The notes under the pieces were generated by a model. The model did no database searches. It worked only from the letters and a program-made list of their open reading frames with translations, and was not told the origin of the DNA. Shown in pieces: positions 1 to 8,610 of a DNA stretch of 64,000 bases. The stretch lies in the NCBI GenBank assembly GCA_030430165.1, contig JAUIGL010000017.1, positions 20,151 to 84,150 on the forward strand, written 5' to 3'. Position numbers and translations under genes: made by a program. The DNA comes from a bacterium (lineage in GTDB: Bacteria > Desulfobacterota > Binatia > HRBIN30 > CADEER01). Each line of letters starts with the position of its first letter. The first letter of the stretch is position 1.

Positions 1-753
1 CGCACCGAGGCGGGGCCGAGCCGGGTTGGGTTCATCACCACGTCGCAGCAGGACCTCGACCGCGGGACGATCGGTCACAACTCGGTGATCGTCGAATGGC
101 CCAACGGCGACCTCTTCGTGATCGATGCGGGAATGGACGAGAAGAGCGCGCGCGACTTCGGCGAGCTGATGTCGACGATCGCCGGCGCATCGAGCCCACC
201 GGTCATCCACGGCACCTTGGCCGAGCTGATGGGGGCGGACGTCGCCCGAGTGCAGGGGGTTGGTTTCACCCATCTGCACATCGACCACACGCAAGGACTG
301 GTCGACTTCTGCGCGTCGCGCGGCGACGGCGCGGTTGCGCTGCAGACGACCAATCAGAAAACCTTGCACAACCTGCACACCTCCGAAGGGGCGGGGATCG
401 TCGATTCTTCCTGCCTCAAGGCAGTCGAGCTCGGTGGCGATGGACTGGTGACCGACGATCGCTTCCCCGGCATCGGCGCCTTCAACCTGGGCGGCCATAC
501 GCCGGGGTCGACGCTGTGGGCGGTCGCCCTGGCGGATCGCGTGCTGCTGTTCTCCGGTGACATCACCAACACCAAGGCGAGCATCGATGACGACGTCGAC
601 AAGCCCTGGATCTACAGCTACCTGCTGGTGCCGGAAGACACGGGTCGTACCGCCGAGATCCGCCACTGGTTGCGAGAGCTGGACGGCGACGACGCCTTTG
701 CGGTCGTCGTCTCGCACGACATTGCCAACCACGCCGCGGTGCTCTCTCGTTGA
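1..753 (+). CDS. MBL-fold metallo-hydrolase (5' end outside window)
   Basis: The reading frame is already open at base 1 and continues to a TGA ending at 753, so the true start lies upstream. The visible 250 residues contain the metal-binding motif THLHIDH (bases about 271-291), then GHTPGSTLW, FSGD and a terminal VVVSHD, which is the order of zinc ligands in the metallo-beta-lactamase fold. The family includes hydrolases of thioesters, lactones and phosphodiesters, and nothing here fixes the substrate. The visible part shows no membrane segment. An internal GTG at 85 would give a 222-residue protein, but it would cut off the preceding residues (GTIGHNS) that look like part of the first beta strands, so the longer frame is preferred. 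Confidence 0.85.
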   Translation, partial: RTEAGPSRVGFITTSQQDLDRGTIGHNSVIVEWPNGDLFVIDAGMDEKSARDFGELMSTIAGASSPPVIHGTLAELMGADVARVQGVGFTHLHIDHTQGLVDFCASRGDGAVALQTTNQKTLHNLHTSEGAGIVDSSCLKAVELGGDGLVTDDRFPGIGAFNLGGHTPGSTLWAVALADRVLLFSGDITNTKASIDDDVDKPWIYSYLLVPEDTGRTAEIRHWLRELDGDDAFAVVVSHDIANHAAVLSR

Positions 754-786
754 GCAGTAGCCTCCTGTTTGGGGCGTCAGCTTTTC

Positions 787-820
787 TAGCCGCAGATCGA
801 CGCAGATGGTCGCTGATGGG
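787..820. repeat. Short dispersed repeat, copy 1
   Basis: The stretch reads as alternating units of the type AGCCGCAGAT / CGCAGATGG / CGCTGATGGG. Related copies lie at 40744-40776 and, inverted, at 41551-41580. It sits in the convergent gap between the MBL hydrolase and the alpha/beta hydrolase gene. It codes for nothing. Confidence 0.6.
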
Positions 821-822
821 TG

Positions 823-2835
823 TTAGGGGTTCGGGCCCCAGCAGCCGTTCTCGGCTGTGTGCAGGCGCAGGATGCGGCGCAGCTCTTCGATCGTCGCCGG
901 CTTGGCCTGGGCGGAGTGACTGGATGCGACGATCAGCTCCGACTCGACGCCTTCGATGTGGGCGCTCTTGTACTTGACGACGCCGTCGCCGCCGGTTTCG
1001 CGGTCTTCGCCGGGGCGCAAGGCGACGATCGAGTGCGCCTTCGCCGGTGGTGCTATCGGGATCTCGCTCAGCACTTCGATGAATGGATCGCTCGGCGACA
1101 TGTTGTCGATGCTGGTCGACACCGTGCTTCTCTGGAACCGCTTGTAGCGGTGGCGGTTGAGCCTGCCCGCGCTGGCGCCGATCGTCACCACGTCGCGCGG
1201 CATGCGGATCAAGCGCGCGGCCAGTCGCCGCACGAGGTCCGGTGAGGCCAGGTAGCTGCCGCGATGCGGGGTCGAGATGAATACGACTCGATCGACGTAG
1301 GGCAGCGGTTTGACGAACATTCCTTCCCGCACCAGCTCGCGGACCTCCGGGTCGATCTCGTCCTCCAGCTCCTCGAAGGGCGCGTCGAACTGCTTGTCCC
1401 AGAACTCGGTTCCCGAGTCGACGGCGGTGAGCTTGGTGAGCAGTCCGCCCTGGCTGTGGCCGATCACCACCATCTGGTCGAGGCACGGGTCGAGGTGCTC
1501 CGGGTCCAGCCTGGCGCGCGCGGCGTCCATCGAGCTGCGGAGAATCCACGCCGAGTAGAGGATCGGATTGCCGGACTCGTAGCTGAAGAACCAAAAGGTA
1601 TAGCGATTGCGAATCTCCGGATCCGCTTCGAGGTCGTTGACGGTGTCGATCCAGGTTGCCGGCGTCGAATCGGTTCCATGCACGAGCACGATCGGGATCT
1701 GGCCGCCCGAGTAGGGCTTGCGCGCGTAGAGCCGACTCGCCTGATCGATCGCCATCGCCCGACCGAAGAATCGCGACATTCCGGATTCCCAGACCTTCGA
1801 CTGCTCGAACGACGCGACCAGCGCTGCCGACGGCTCGTACTCGATCGGCAGATGGCGGTTGTCGAGAACCAGCGACGGGTCGCCGTCGTGTTCCTTGAAC
1901 AATCGAAGCCGCGCCTCGAGGTTCGTCTCCCGCAGCTGTTGCCAGGGATCTTTGAAGAGCATGATCAGGGTGGCGGCGACCCAGGCGTTGGGGTCGACGA
2001 AATCGGGCGCCGATGTCTCTGCTCTCGGTACGGTCTTGGCGACGAGTGCGGCGCCCGCGCCCTCTTGGCGATACCGGTTCACGACGCCGTGCACGTTGTA
2101 GTCGATCACCGGAAGCATGGTGGCGAGCTCGCGGTCCCCCCAGCGCAGATCGTTCGCATCGAAGCCCACCTCGAGAGTGCCGAAGGGCAGACCGAACGTG
2201 CCGCTGCGCGGATAGACGACACCGAGGTCGTCGCTGAACGCCCGAGCCAGGGCTTCGTTGTAGATCTCGGTGGCATCGCGCGCCCGCGGGTTGATCACCG
2301 CGGGTTTGTCGCCGCTGGTGGGCGGAAAGACGTAGGCGAACGCGTAGAGCGCTGCCGCCAGGTAGTGGGCGCGCGCCTCCCGCCCGGCGGACGATTCGAA
2401 AACGGCACCGCGCGCGGCCGTTTCCTCGCGCCGGTCGACCTCCGGAAGCGCCTTTTCCAGGCTCCGCGCATAGGCGAACGAGACCTCGGCCAGTGCGCCG
2501 ACGTCGTCGACTTCAGCGCGGCCATCGACGACCTTCTGATGCAGGGCGGCGATGACCTCTTGCGGTGCGACCCGCTGAGTTTCTGCAAGGTCGTTGCGGC
2601 GAAGCGCGATCTTGGTGGCGTTGCTCAGCTCGTTGCCGGAGAGTGCATCTTCGTTTCGCTCGCGGTACGCCTCCTCGGGGGCGACGCGATCGAGCTCGAT
2701 CTTGTAACCTGAGCAGCCGGCGGCCGAAATGGTCATCACCAGCAGCAAGCCCAGACGAATGCTGGAGCCGCGACGTCCCCCGGGTTGCGGTCGTCTGACG
2801 GCGAGTGCGTTCGAGCGGAACGGAACGGTATCCAT
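823..2835 (-). CDS. Exported lipoprotein of the alpha/beta-hydrolase fold
   Basis: This 670-residue protein starts with a basic region and a hydrophobic segment ending in a lipobox-like AAGC (Cys41), which predicts a lipid-anchored envelope protein. The central part has PIVLVHGTDS, an oxyanion-hole type motif, and the nucleophile elbow GHSQGG with Ser near residue 461. This is the signature of esterases and lipases, and the layout resembles PGAP1-like hydrolases. About 330 residues before the hydrolase domain match nothing I recognise. A late VVKYKSAHI followed by a His-containing segment may supply the catalytic His. The substrate is unknown. The gene stands alone, separated by 126 bp from hpnM upstream. 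Confidence 0.75.
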   Translation of the reverse strand: MDTVPFRSNALAVRRPQPGGRRGSSIRLGLLLVMTISAAGCSGYKIELDRVAPEEAYRERNEDALSGNELSNATKIALRRNDLAETQRVAPQEVIAALHQKVVDGRAEVDDVGALAEVSFAYARSLEKALPEVDRREETAARGAVFESSAGREARAHYLAAALYAFAYVFPPTSGDKPAVINPRARDATEIYNEALARAFSDDLGVVYPRSGTFGLPFGTLEVGFDANDLRWGDRELATMLPVIDYNVHGVVNRYRQEGAGAALVAKTVPRAETSAPDFVDPNAWVAATLIMLFKDPWQQLRETNLEARLRLFKEHDGDPSLVLDNRHLPIEYEPSAALVASFEQSKVWESGMSRFFGRAMAIDQASRLYARKPYSGGQIPIVLVHGTDSTPATWIDTVNDLEADPEIRNRYTFWFFSYESGNPILYSAWILRSSMDAARARLDPEHLDPCLDQMVVIGHSQGGLLTKLTAVDSGTEFWDKQFDAPFEELEDEIDPEVRELVREGMFVKPLPYVDRVVFISTPHRGSYLASPDLVRRLAARLIRMPRDVVTIGASAGRLNRHRYKRFQRSTVSTSIDNMSPSDPFIEVLSEIPIAPPAKAHSIVALRPGEDRETGGDGVVKYKSAHIEGVESELIVASSHSAQAKPATIEELRRILRLHTAENGCWGPNP

Positions 2836-2961
2836 TGGTCACTCCCAGAGTCGTCGCGCGGCGCGTAGGGCGAAGCTCGAGGCCGAGCCGCCTCGGCTAC
2901 ATGATCAATCCTCTACTGATCGTCAAGTGGCAGGGGCGCTGTCGGTGGAGCGGGAGAGCGC

Positions 2962-3729
2962 CTATGGGTTGCGAGACGTGGTGTCGATGTAGGCGACGAC
3001 CTCGTCGAAGCTCATCCGCTCGAACAACGAGGCGACCTCGGCGCGCCGCAGGGCGAGCTGGCTGATCGTGCCGTTGGCGTACACGTCGACGATCTTCCAG
3101 GAGCCGCCTACCTGGTGCATCCGGTAGTTGATCGGCATCGGGCTCTTGTCGGCGCCGACCACGCGCCCGAGCACCAGGACGGTGTCCTTCGGCGCCGCCC
3201 GCTCGCCGAGAATCTCGAATTTTCGCGGACCGGTCGACTCGGACAGCCGGCGCGCATAGGTGGCGACGGTCATGCGAGCAAAGGTGTCGATCCACTGCTG
3301 GCGCTGGGCGCTGGTGAGCCCTTCACCGCGCTGGCCGAGAGCTCGCTTGGCCATGAAAGGCAGGTCGTAGGCTGCGAGCACGCCGGGTGTGAGCATCTCG
3401 CAGCGCCGCTCGAAGGTGAGATCGGGCGCCGCGGTGGTAGCGGACAGCAACTCGTGCAGTCCTTCGAGAACGCACGTCGCCGAAAGCTCGGTGCCGTTCG
3501 CGTCGCAGTCGACGTCGCTCGCGAGTGTCTCGCGGTCGTCGCCGGGCATCGGTTGCGCGGCGACTGCCGGAACGTCACCGGACAGGGGTTGCGTCGCAAT
3601 CGCGTCGTCGGCGCCGGCCACGGTCGGCCAGCAACCGCAGAGCATGACCGCCGACAGGGCCGCGACCAGCCAACCGCGCGGGCGTCGCGACGATCGGTTG
3701 GGTGTGTCGATTCGTGTCGCAGGCTTCAT
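2962..3729 (-). CDS. hpnM: HpnM/MlaC-like lipid-binding periplasmic protein
   Basis: The 255-residue protein has an N-terminal hydrophobic export segment (LVAALSAVMLCGC) and a C-terminal two-thirds typical of the MlaC/Ttg2D fold. Visible pieces are PGVLAAYDLPFMAKRALG, the QRQQWIDTFARMTVATYA helix, and NYRM...GGSWKIVDVYANGTISQ near the end. MlaC proteins carry lipids across the periplasm. The version found next to an HpnN-type transporter is called HpnM and is associated with hopanoids. The start codon lies 1 bp after the stop of hpnN upstream, so the two are one transcription unit. No hopanoid-synthesis enzyme (squalene-hopene cyclase, HpnH) is in the window, so the hopanoid link rests on the gene pairing. 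Confidence 0.75.
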   Translation of the reverse strand: MKPATRIDTPNRSSRRPRGWLVAALSAVMLCGCWPTVAGADDAIATQPLSGDVPAVAAQPMPGDDRETLASDVDCDANGTELSATCVLEGLHELLSATTAAPDLTFERRCEMLTPGVLAAYDLPFMAKRALGQRGEGLTSAQRQQWIDTFARMTVATYARRLSESTGPRKFEILGERAAPKDTVLVLGRVVGADKSPMPINYRMHQVGGSWKIVDVYANGTISQLALRRAEVASLFERMSFDEVVAYIDTTSRNP

Positions 3730-3730
3730 T

Positions 3731-6508
3731 CTAGCGGCCGCCGCGCAACGCCGCGGCCTCGTGTTTGTATATCCAGCGGCGCACCGGTCGCCGCAGGATG
3801 ATCGTCGCAGGCAGAATGACCAGCGAGGTGAAGATCAGACAGAACACCGAGATCGCCAGCAGTAGGCCGAGGCTGCGGATTCCGAGATGGCCGGAGACCG
3901 ACAACGATCCGAAGGCGGCAAGCGTCGTCAGCGCGCTGAGAATCGCCGCCCGCGGTGTGCTCGATGCCATCGTCTCGGCAAGCGATCCGCTCTCGCGAAA
4001 ACGCAGCACCATGTGGATGGCGGTGTCGACGCCCAGTCCCATGACCAGCGGGATGGCGACCACGTTGGACATGTTGAACGGCATGTCGATGAGCACTGCC
4101 ATGGCGATCGTGAACAGCGCGCCGAGCAGGATCGGTGCCAGCAGGACGAGAACGTCCACCGGATCTCGCAAGTAGAGCAGCATCACCACGGCGATCAGTA
4201 CTAGCGAGATGAAGATGGCGATGCGAAAGCTCTCGACTACGAGATCGCCGACTCCCACCTCGACCGGCGGGCGGCCGGTCGCGTGCGGCGCCACCGTCTT
4301 CACCGCCGCGACGAACTCGCGAAGGTCGTCGACTTCGCTCATGTCGCCGCGTGGCAAGACCGACAGGCGGGCGCGTCCGCGCGCGTCGACCAAGCGGCTG
4401 CGCAGGCTCCGCGGGAGATCCTCGAAGCCGACCGGCCCGGTCGCCAGGGCCTCGCGCAGCCAGTCGAGGCGGTCGGGTAGATCGGCGATGACCAGCGTTT
4501 CGAGCTGCGCCGCGAGAGCGGCGGCGCTCGGGGCGATGGCGATGCGGTCGAGCGCGCTGCCGAGCCGCCGCATTGCCAGCCGGCTGTCATCCTCGCCGCG
4601 ACCTGTCGGAAGCTCGGCGATCCGATCGCGTAGGCTGAGGAGGGCGGTCATTCGCTCCTCGGCAGTTGGCGCGGGCTCCTCTGTCGGCGGATTCAGGGCC
4701 GGCTCGAGAAAGAAGGCCGCGTCGTCGATCAGCTCGAGCTTCGCCGCTTGCTCCCGGGGCACGAAGTCCATCGGGGTCTCGACCGACGCCACCGGAGCGA
4801 GCGCGGCGAGCCGGGCAGCGAGCTCTTCACTCGATGCCAGATCTGGGGCGAGGACCGTCGCTGCGTAGTCGGTGACGATTCCCTCGGCCTGAATCTCTTG
4901 CAAGGTCGTGACCGATTCCGATTGCGGGTCGCGCATCGACAAATTGCTGAAGTCGAACTCGATCCGGGTGCTGGCGAGCGCCGCGGAGATCCCCAGAACC
5001 GCGCTGATCGCCAGCACCGTTCGCGGGTATCGATTGGGCAGCTCGTAGCCGACGAAGACGGCCACCCCCGGCGTCGCGGGTCGCGGTTTCGGTTCGGGCA
5101 TCACTGCGAGGATTGCCGGGAACACGGTGAAGCTGGCCAGCAGGGAGATGAATACGCCGCCGGCGGAGATGATGCCGAGGTCGCCGAGCGCGTGGTAGGG
5201 AGTCGGAACGAACGAGAGAAAACCGATCGCGGAGGTCAAGGCGCACAGCGAAAGCGCGCCGCCGAGGACGGTGACGGCGCGCGTCAGCGCCGCCCGCGCG
5301 CCATCGCCGGCGCGAAACTCGTCTTCGTAGCGCAGGCCGACGTGGACGGCGAAGTCGCCTCCGAGACCGATCAGGAGCACTGCGAACGCCGCCGAGATCA
5401 TGTTGAACTCGCCGACCGTCAGCATTGCGAAGGAAGTCGTCCAGCACAGGCTGACGAACAGGCTGACCAGGGTGGCGACGATGATCGGCACCGAGCGAAT
5501 GCCGAAGTAGAGCAGCAGCGCGAGCAGGGCGACCGAGATCATCGCCGCGAGCGACAGTCCCACCTGGACCGCCTCCTGCTCTTCGTGGAGCAGCGGCACG
5601 GTGCCGGTGAGGCGGACGCGTACCCCGTTCTCCGGCGTCAGCCCGAGCTCGGCGGCGGTGTCGCGGATACCCTGCACCAGCTGCTGGCTGGGAATCCTCT
5701 GAGCGAAGTCGCTGCGCCCCTGCACGATCAACAGCCGGTGATAGACCGTGGCATCGCCGCCGATGAATTCGTCCGCCCAGGAGATCGCCTGCGGCTCGCC
5801 CGACAGCAGCCCCTCGGCCGCGGCCGCAACCTGGTTGGCGATACGAGCCGAGCCGGGCGCGTCGCGGCCCTCCTGGAGATTGTCGGTTGCCATCTCCAGC
5901 TGCCGCAGAAGAGCGCGCAAGCTCTGGTCGCGCGCGAGAGCGGCGAGGGCCGGCTGCGCCTCCGCCAATCGGTCGACGACCGCGGCGAGCTTCTTTCGTT
6001 CCAGGTACAGGAGGGCATGCTGGCGAAAGAATTCGCCCGTCCCCGGTGCGAAGACGCTGGCGATCAGATCGGTACGCCGCTCGAGGGCCTCGCCCAGCCG
6101 CTGCACGGCGTCGCTGGCCCTTTGTAGCGAAGCCGAGGAGACGACGACCAGGGTGGTGTCGGCGAGCTCTGGAAACGCCGTCGTGTAGTCCCGGAAGTCC
6201 CGCCGGAACGGCTCATCCTGGCTGAGCAGCGTCGAGACGTCGGAGTTCATGCGCACCGCTGACGCAGAGTGCAGGATCGCGGCGACGGTAAGCGCCGCTG
6301 TCGCCAGCAGCACTGTCAGTGGATGACCGGCGACGAAGCCTACCCACCGGTTGAGCCAGCGCCCGTCGGGACTCGTTCCTACTGACGCGTGTCGCTGCGA
6401 TTGGCCCACCAAGCTCCCTCGTCCGTTGGCCCCTCCGATCAGAAGCGGCTCGATCGGCCGATGGGGTTGTTCTATCGCGCCCGGTACGACGACGCGCTGG
6501 GCCGGCAC
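3731..6508 (-). CDS. hpnN: HpnN-like RND/MMPL family transporter
   Basis: The 925-residue protein has the duplicated RND layout: one membrane helix near residues 55-75, a large periplasmic loop, a block of about five helices (residues ~315-480), a second single helix, a second loop and a second helix block near the C terminus. Each block has the MMPL-type signature (LLIGLGGDFAVHVGLRYEDE and VMGLGVDTAIHMVLRFRES). HpnN moves hopanoids towards the outer membrane in other bacteria, and the partner HpnM follows by 1 bp. The first ~50 residues are not hydrophobic and lack family character, so the true start may be an internal GTG nearer the first helix. A more general lipid exporter is the alternative. 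Confidence 0.75.
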   Translation of the reverse strand: MPAQRVVVPGAIEQPHRPIEPLLIGGANGRGSLVGQSQRHASVGTSPDGRWLNRWVGFVAGHPLTVLLATAALTVAAILHSASAVRMNSDVSTLLSQDEPFRRDFRDYTTAFPELADTTLVVVSSASLQRASDAVQRLGEALERRTDLIASVFAPGTGEFFRQHALLYLERKKLAAVVDRLAEAQPALAALARDQSLRALLRQLEMATDNLQEGRDAPGSARIANQVAAAAEGLLSGEPQAISWADEFIGGDATVYHRLLIVQGRSDFAQRIPSQQLVQGIRDTAAELGLTPENGVRVRLTGTVPLLHEEQEAVQVGLSLAAMISVALLALLLYFGIRSVPIIVATLVSLFVSLCWTTSFAMLTVGEFNMISAAFAVLLIGLGGDFAVHVGLRYEDEFRAGDGARAALTRAVTVLGGALSLCALTSAIGFLSFVPTPYHALGDLGIISAGGVFISLLASFTVFPAILAVMPEPKPRPATPGVAVFVGYELPNRYPRTVLAISAVLGISAALASTRIEFDFSNLSMRDPQSESVTTLQEIQAEGIVTDYAATVLAPDLASSEELAARLAALAPVASVETPMDFVPREQAAKLELIDDAAFFLEPALNPPTEEPAPTAEERMTALLSLRDRIAELPTGRGEDDSRLAMRRLGSALDRIAIAPSAAALAAQLETLVIADLPDRLDWLREALATGPVGFEDLPRSLRSRLVDARGRARLSVLPRGDMSEVDDLREFVAAVKTVAPHATGRPPVEVGVGDLVVESFRIAIFISLVLIAVVMLLYLRDPVDVLVLLAPILLGALFTIAMAVLIDMPFNMSNVVAIPLVMGLGVDTAIHMVLRFRESGSLAETMASSTPRAAILSALTTLAAFGSLSVSGHLGIRSLGLLLAISVFCLIFTSLVILPATIILRRPVRRWIYKHEAAALRGGR

Positions 6509-6660
6509 GGTCGCACATGTTCGCCAGCGGATAAAGAGGGGAGGGCCAGCCGCCAGGGGGGGCCGCCCGCATCCAGCTGGCTTGTGGTTTCCCCTTACCG
6601 TCGAGCCGCCTGCGCTCGTGGGGTTGCGGTGGCCGCGAGTATCTGCGAGTCAGCCTTCTC

Positions 6661-7977
6661 GTGAACTCTGCAGCCGGCGAAGGCGACACCGGATTGCTCC
6701 AGGCCGCCGAGCCTCTGCCCCTCCGTCCCGAGGCCGGCACCGGGGCCCTCCCGCTCCGCTCCTCCGGCGTCGGCCGGCTCGCGCGAGTGGTCAACGCGAC
6801 GATCTCGGGTCTCGGGATCGATCTCCTCGATCCTAGCTTCGACGCCATCGTCGCCAGCGCGGAGCGCCGGGTGCGCCGCAGCGACTGGGGCAGCGACGGT
6901 TTTCTCCGGCGGTTGCGGACCGCCGTGGATCTGGCCGAGGCGGATTCGCGGCTGACCCCGCTCGGCCGGCTTGCGTGCCACGTGATCTACAACTGGCACG
7001 CCACCAACCGGCTGCGCATCGTCGACTATGCCAAGTGCCACCCCGAGGTTGCCGATGTCGAGATCGAGAAGCCGATCTTCATCACCGGCCTCTATCGAAC
7101 GGCGACGACCAACCTGCACAACCTGCTGAGCCTCGACGCCAATCACCGGGTTCCCTGGTGCTGGGAGCTGTGCCACCCGCTGGCGCTGTACGCGAACCCC
7201 GAGCGCGACCGGCGCGCGCGCATCCGCCGGACGGCGCGCCGGTGGTGGCTCGGCGACATGATCGCCCCGAATCAGAAGTACGCGCACGAGCTGCGCGCCG
7301 ACGGCCCCGAGGAGTGCTTCTTTCTGCTCGCCAACTCGGGCTTCTTCGTGCAGCAGATCATCGGATGGTGCGGCTATACGTACGCGCGGACGCTCGAAGA
7401 GACGGACTTGTCCGACGCCTACCAGGAGCTGCGCCTGCAGTACCAGGTGCTGGCGGCGCAGCGCCCTGGCCTCCAGTGGATCATGAAGTGTCCGCAGCAC
7501 CTGTGGTTCCTCGACGAGCTGGTCAAGGCGTTTCCGGATGCGCGGATCATCCATACGCACCGAGCGGTCGCGGAGGCGATTCCGTCCCTGTGCTCGTTAT
7601 CGGCGATCATGGCGGAGCCGATGGCGGCGGATTTCGATCCGGTCCGGCACGGTCAGTTCTTTCACGAGTACTGCCGCAGCGGCTTGCAGCGCGCCATGCG
7701 ATCGCGCAAGCGCATCCCGGCCGATCGGCTGCTCGACATCCGCATGACCGATCTCACTCGCGACCCGGCGGGCACCGTTCGCAAGGTGTACGACCACTTC
7801 GGTCTGACCTGGGACGACGCGATGCCGGCAAAGATCACCGCCCATCTGGAGCACGAGTCGGCGCGGCGGGGCACGCGCAGTCGCAAGCACAGCTACACCG
7901 CCGATCGCTTTGGCCTCGACGCGAAGGCGCTCTCCCTCGAGTTCGCAGACTATGAGCGAGAGTTTCTCGACGACTGA
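6661..7977 (+). CDS. Sulfotransferase family protein
   Basis: The 438-residue protein begins at GTG and has the PAPS-dependent sulfotransferase plan. A phosphosulfate loop, FITGLYRTATTNL, lies near residue 139, where the family usually has GxPRSGTT. Residues WIMKCPQHLWFLDELVKAFP follow, and then HTHRAVAEAIPS carries the Arg/Ser pair expected to bind the 3'-phosphate. Family members transfer sulfate to small molecules or glycans. The acceptor cannot be told from sequence. It is divergent from hpnN across a 152-bp gap and overlaps the next gene by 26 bp, which suggests co-expression with it. The Tyr in place of Pro in the first loop is common in the bacterial 'sulfotransferase 3' group. Confidence 0.8.
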   Translation: MNSAAGEGDTGLLQAAEPLPLRPEAGTGALPLRSSGVGRLARVVNATISGLGIDLLDPSFDAIVASAERRVRRSDWGSDGFLRRLRTAVDLAEADSRLTPLGRLACHVIYNWHATNRLRIVDYAKCHPEVADVEIEKPIFITGLYRTATTNLHNLLSLDANHRVPWCWELCHPLALYANPERDRRARIRRTARRWWLGDMIAPNQKYAHELRADGPEECFFLLANSGFFVQQIIGWCGYTYARTLEETDLSDAYQELRLQYQVLAAQRPGLQWIMKCPQHLWFLDELVKAFPDARIIHTHRAVAEAIPSLCSLSAIMAEPMAADFDPVRHGQFFHEYCRSGLQRAMRSRKRIPADRLLDIRMTDLTRDPAGTVRKVYDHFGLTWDDAMPAKITAHLEHESARRGTRSRKHSYTADRFGLDAKALSLEFADYEREFLDD

Positions 7978-8473
7978 CCCCGGGCGGAGCGACACCCCCC
8001 GCCTCACCGAGCCCGTAGCAGCGACGCGGCCGGCCTCGGCCGTCGTCACTCGCTTGCGCGCGCTCAAGGACTACGGCGCCCGTTACATCGATTACGGGAT
8101 GGCGTGGAAGGGTGCTCTGTTCCTCGGGCTGGCCGTATGGGCGATCAATCTTCCCCACGGCCCGTTGGCGGCGCTGCCGGCAGCCCTGAAGCAGGCGACC
8201 TACACCTATTTCGTCGCCGGCTTCATCACCCGCCTGTGCGAAAGATTGGCGGTTGCGGTCGACAATCGGCCGCTCGGGCTCGTCGTCGCCGTGGCGGTTT
8301 CGTCGTGTATCGCCATCGGCCTGACGACCTTGCTGCATACGCTCAGGGGAACGCCGGAGCCCCTCACTTCGGTCATCCCGACCGCCATCGCCGCGCCGCC
8401 GGGATTTCTGTGGTATGCCGTGGTGTCGCGAAGGCGCGCTGCCGCCGAGGCCCGCTCCAGCACGGAGAATTGA
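7952..8473 (+). CDS. Small polytopic membrane protein of unknown function
   Basis: From ATG 7952 this gives 173 residues. The first 50 are Ser/Thr/Pro/Arg-rich and probably cytoplasmic. Three or four hydrophobic segments follow (around GALFLGLAVWAINL, ATYTYFVAGFI, LVVAVAVSSCIAIGLTTLL and IAAPPGFLWYAVV), and it ends in a basic tail. The start overlaps the end of the sulfotransferase gene by 26 bp, which argues for translational coupling. An in-frame start at 7910 would add 14 residues but lies deeper inside that gene. I recognise no family. A small integral membrane partner of the sulfotransferase is possible but unproven. Confidence 0.7.
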   Translation: MSESFSTTDPGRSDTPRLTEPVAATRPASAVVTRLRALKDYGARYIDYGMAWKGALFLGLAVWAINLPHGPLAALPAALKQATYTYFVAGFITRLCERLAVAVDNRPLGLVVAVAVSSCIAIGLTTLLHTLRGTPEPLTSVIPTAIAAPPGFLWYAVVSRRRAAAEARSSTEN

Positions 8474-8610
8474 CGGTGCTGCGGTAATCTCACATCATCT
8501 CGCTGGCGTTACCGACCAACCAGCGCCGCGTCAGCCGCTGCAGCATCCCCGGGAGTGTCGCTTGCCACGTCGAAGGTGGAACGCTGCGCGCGGCAGGGCC
8601 CGTGCCACGG

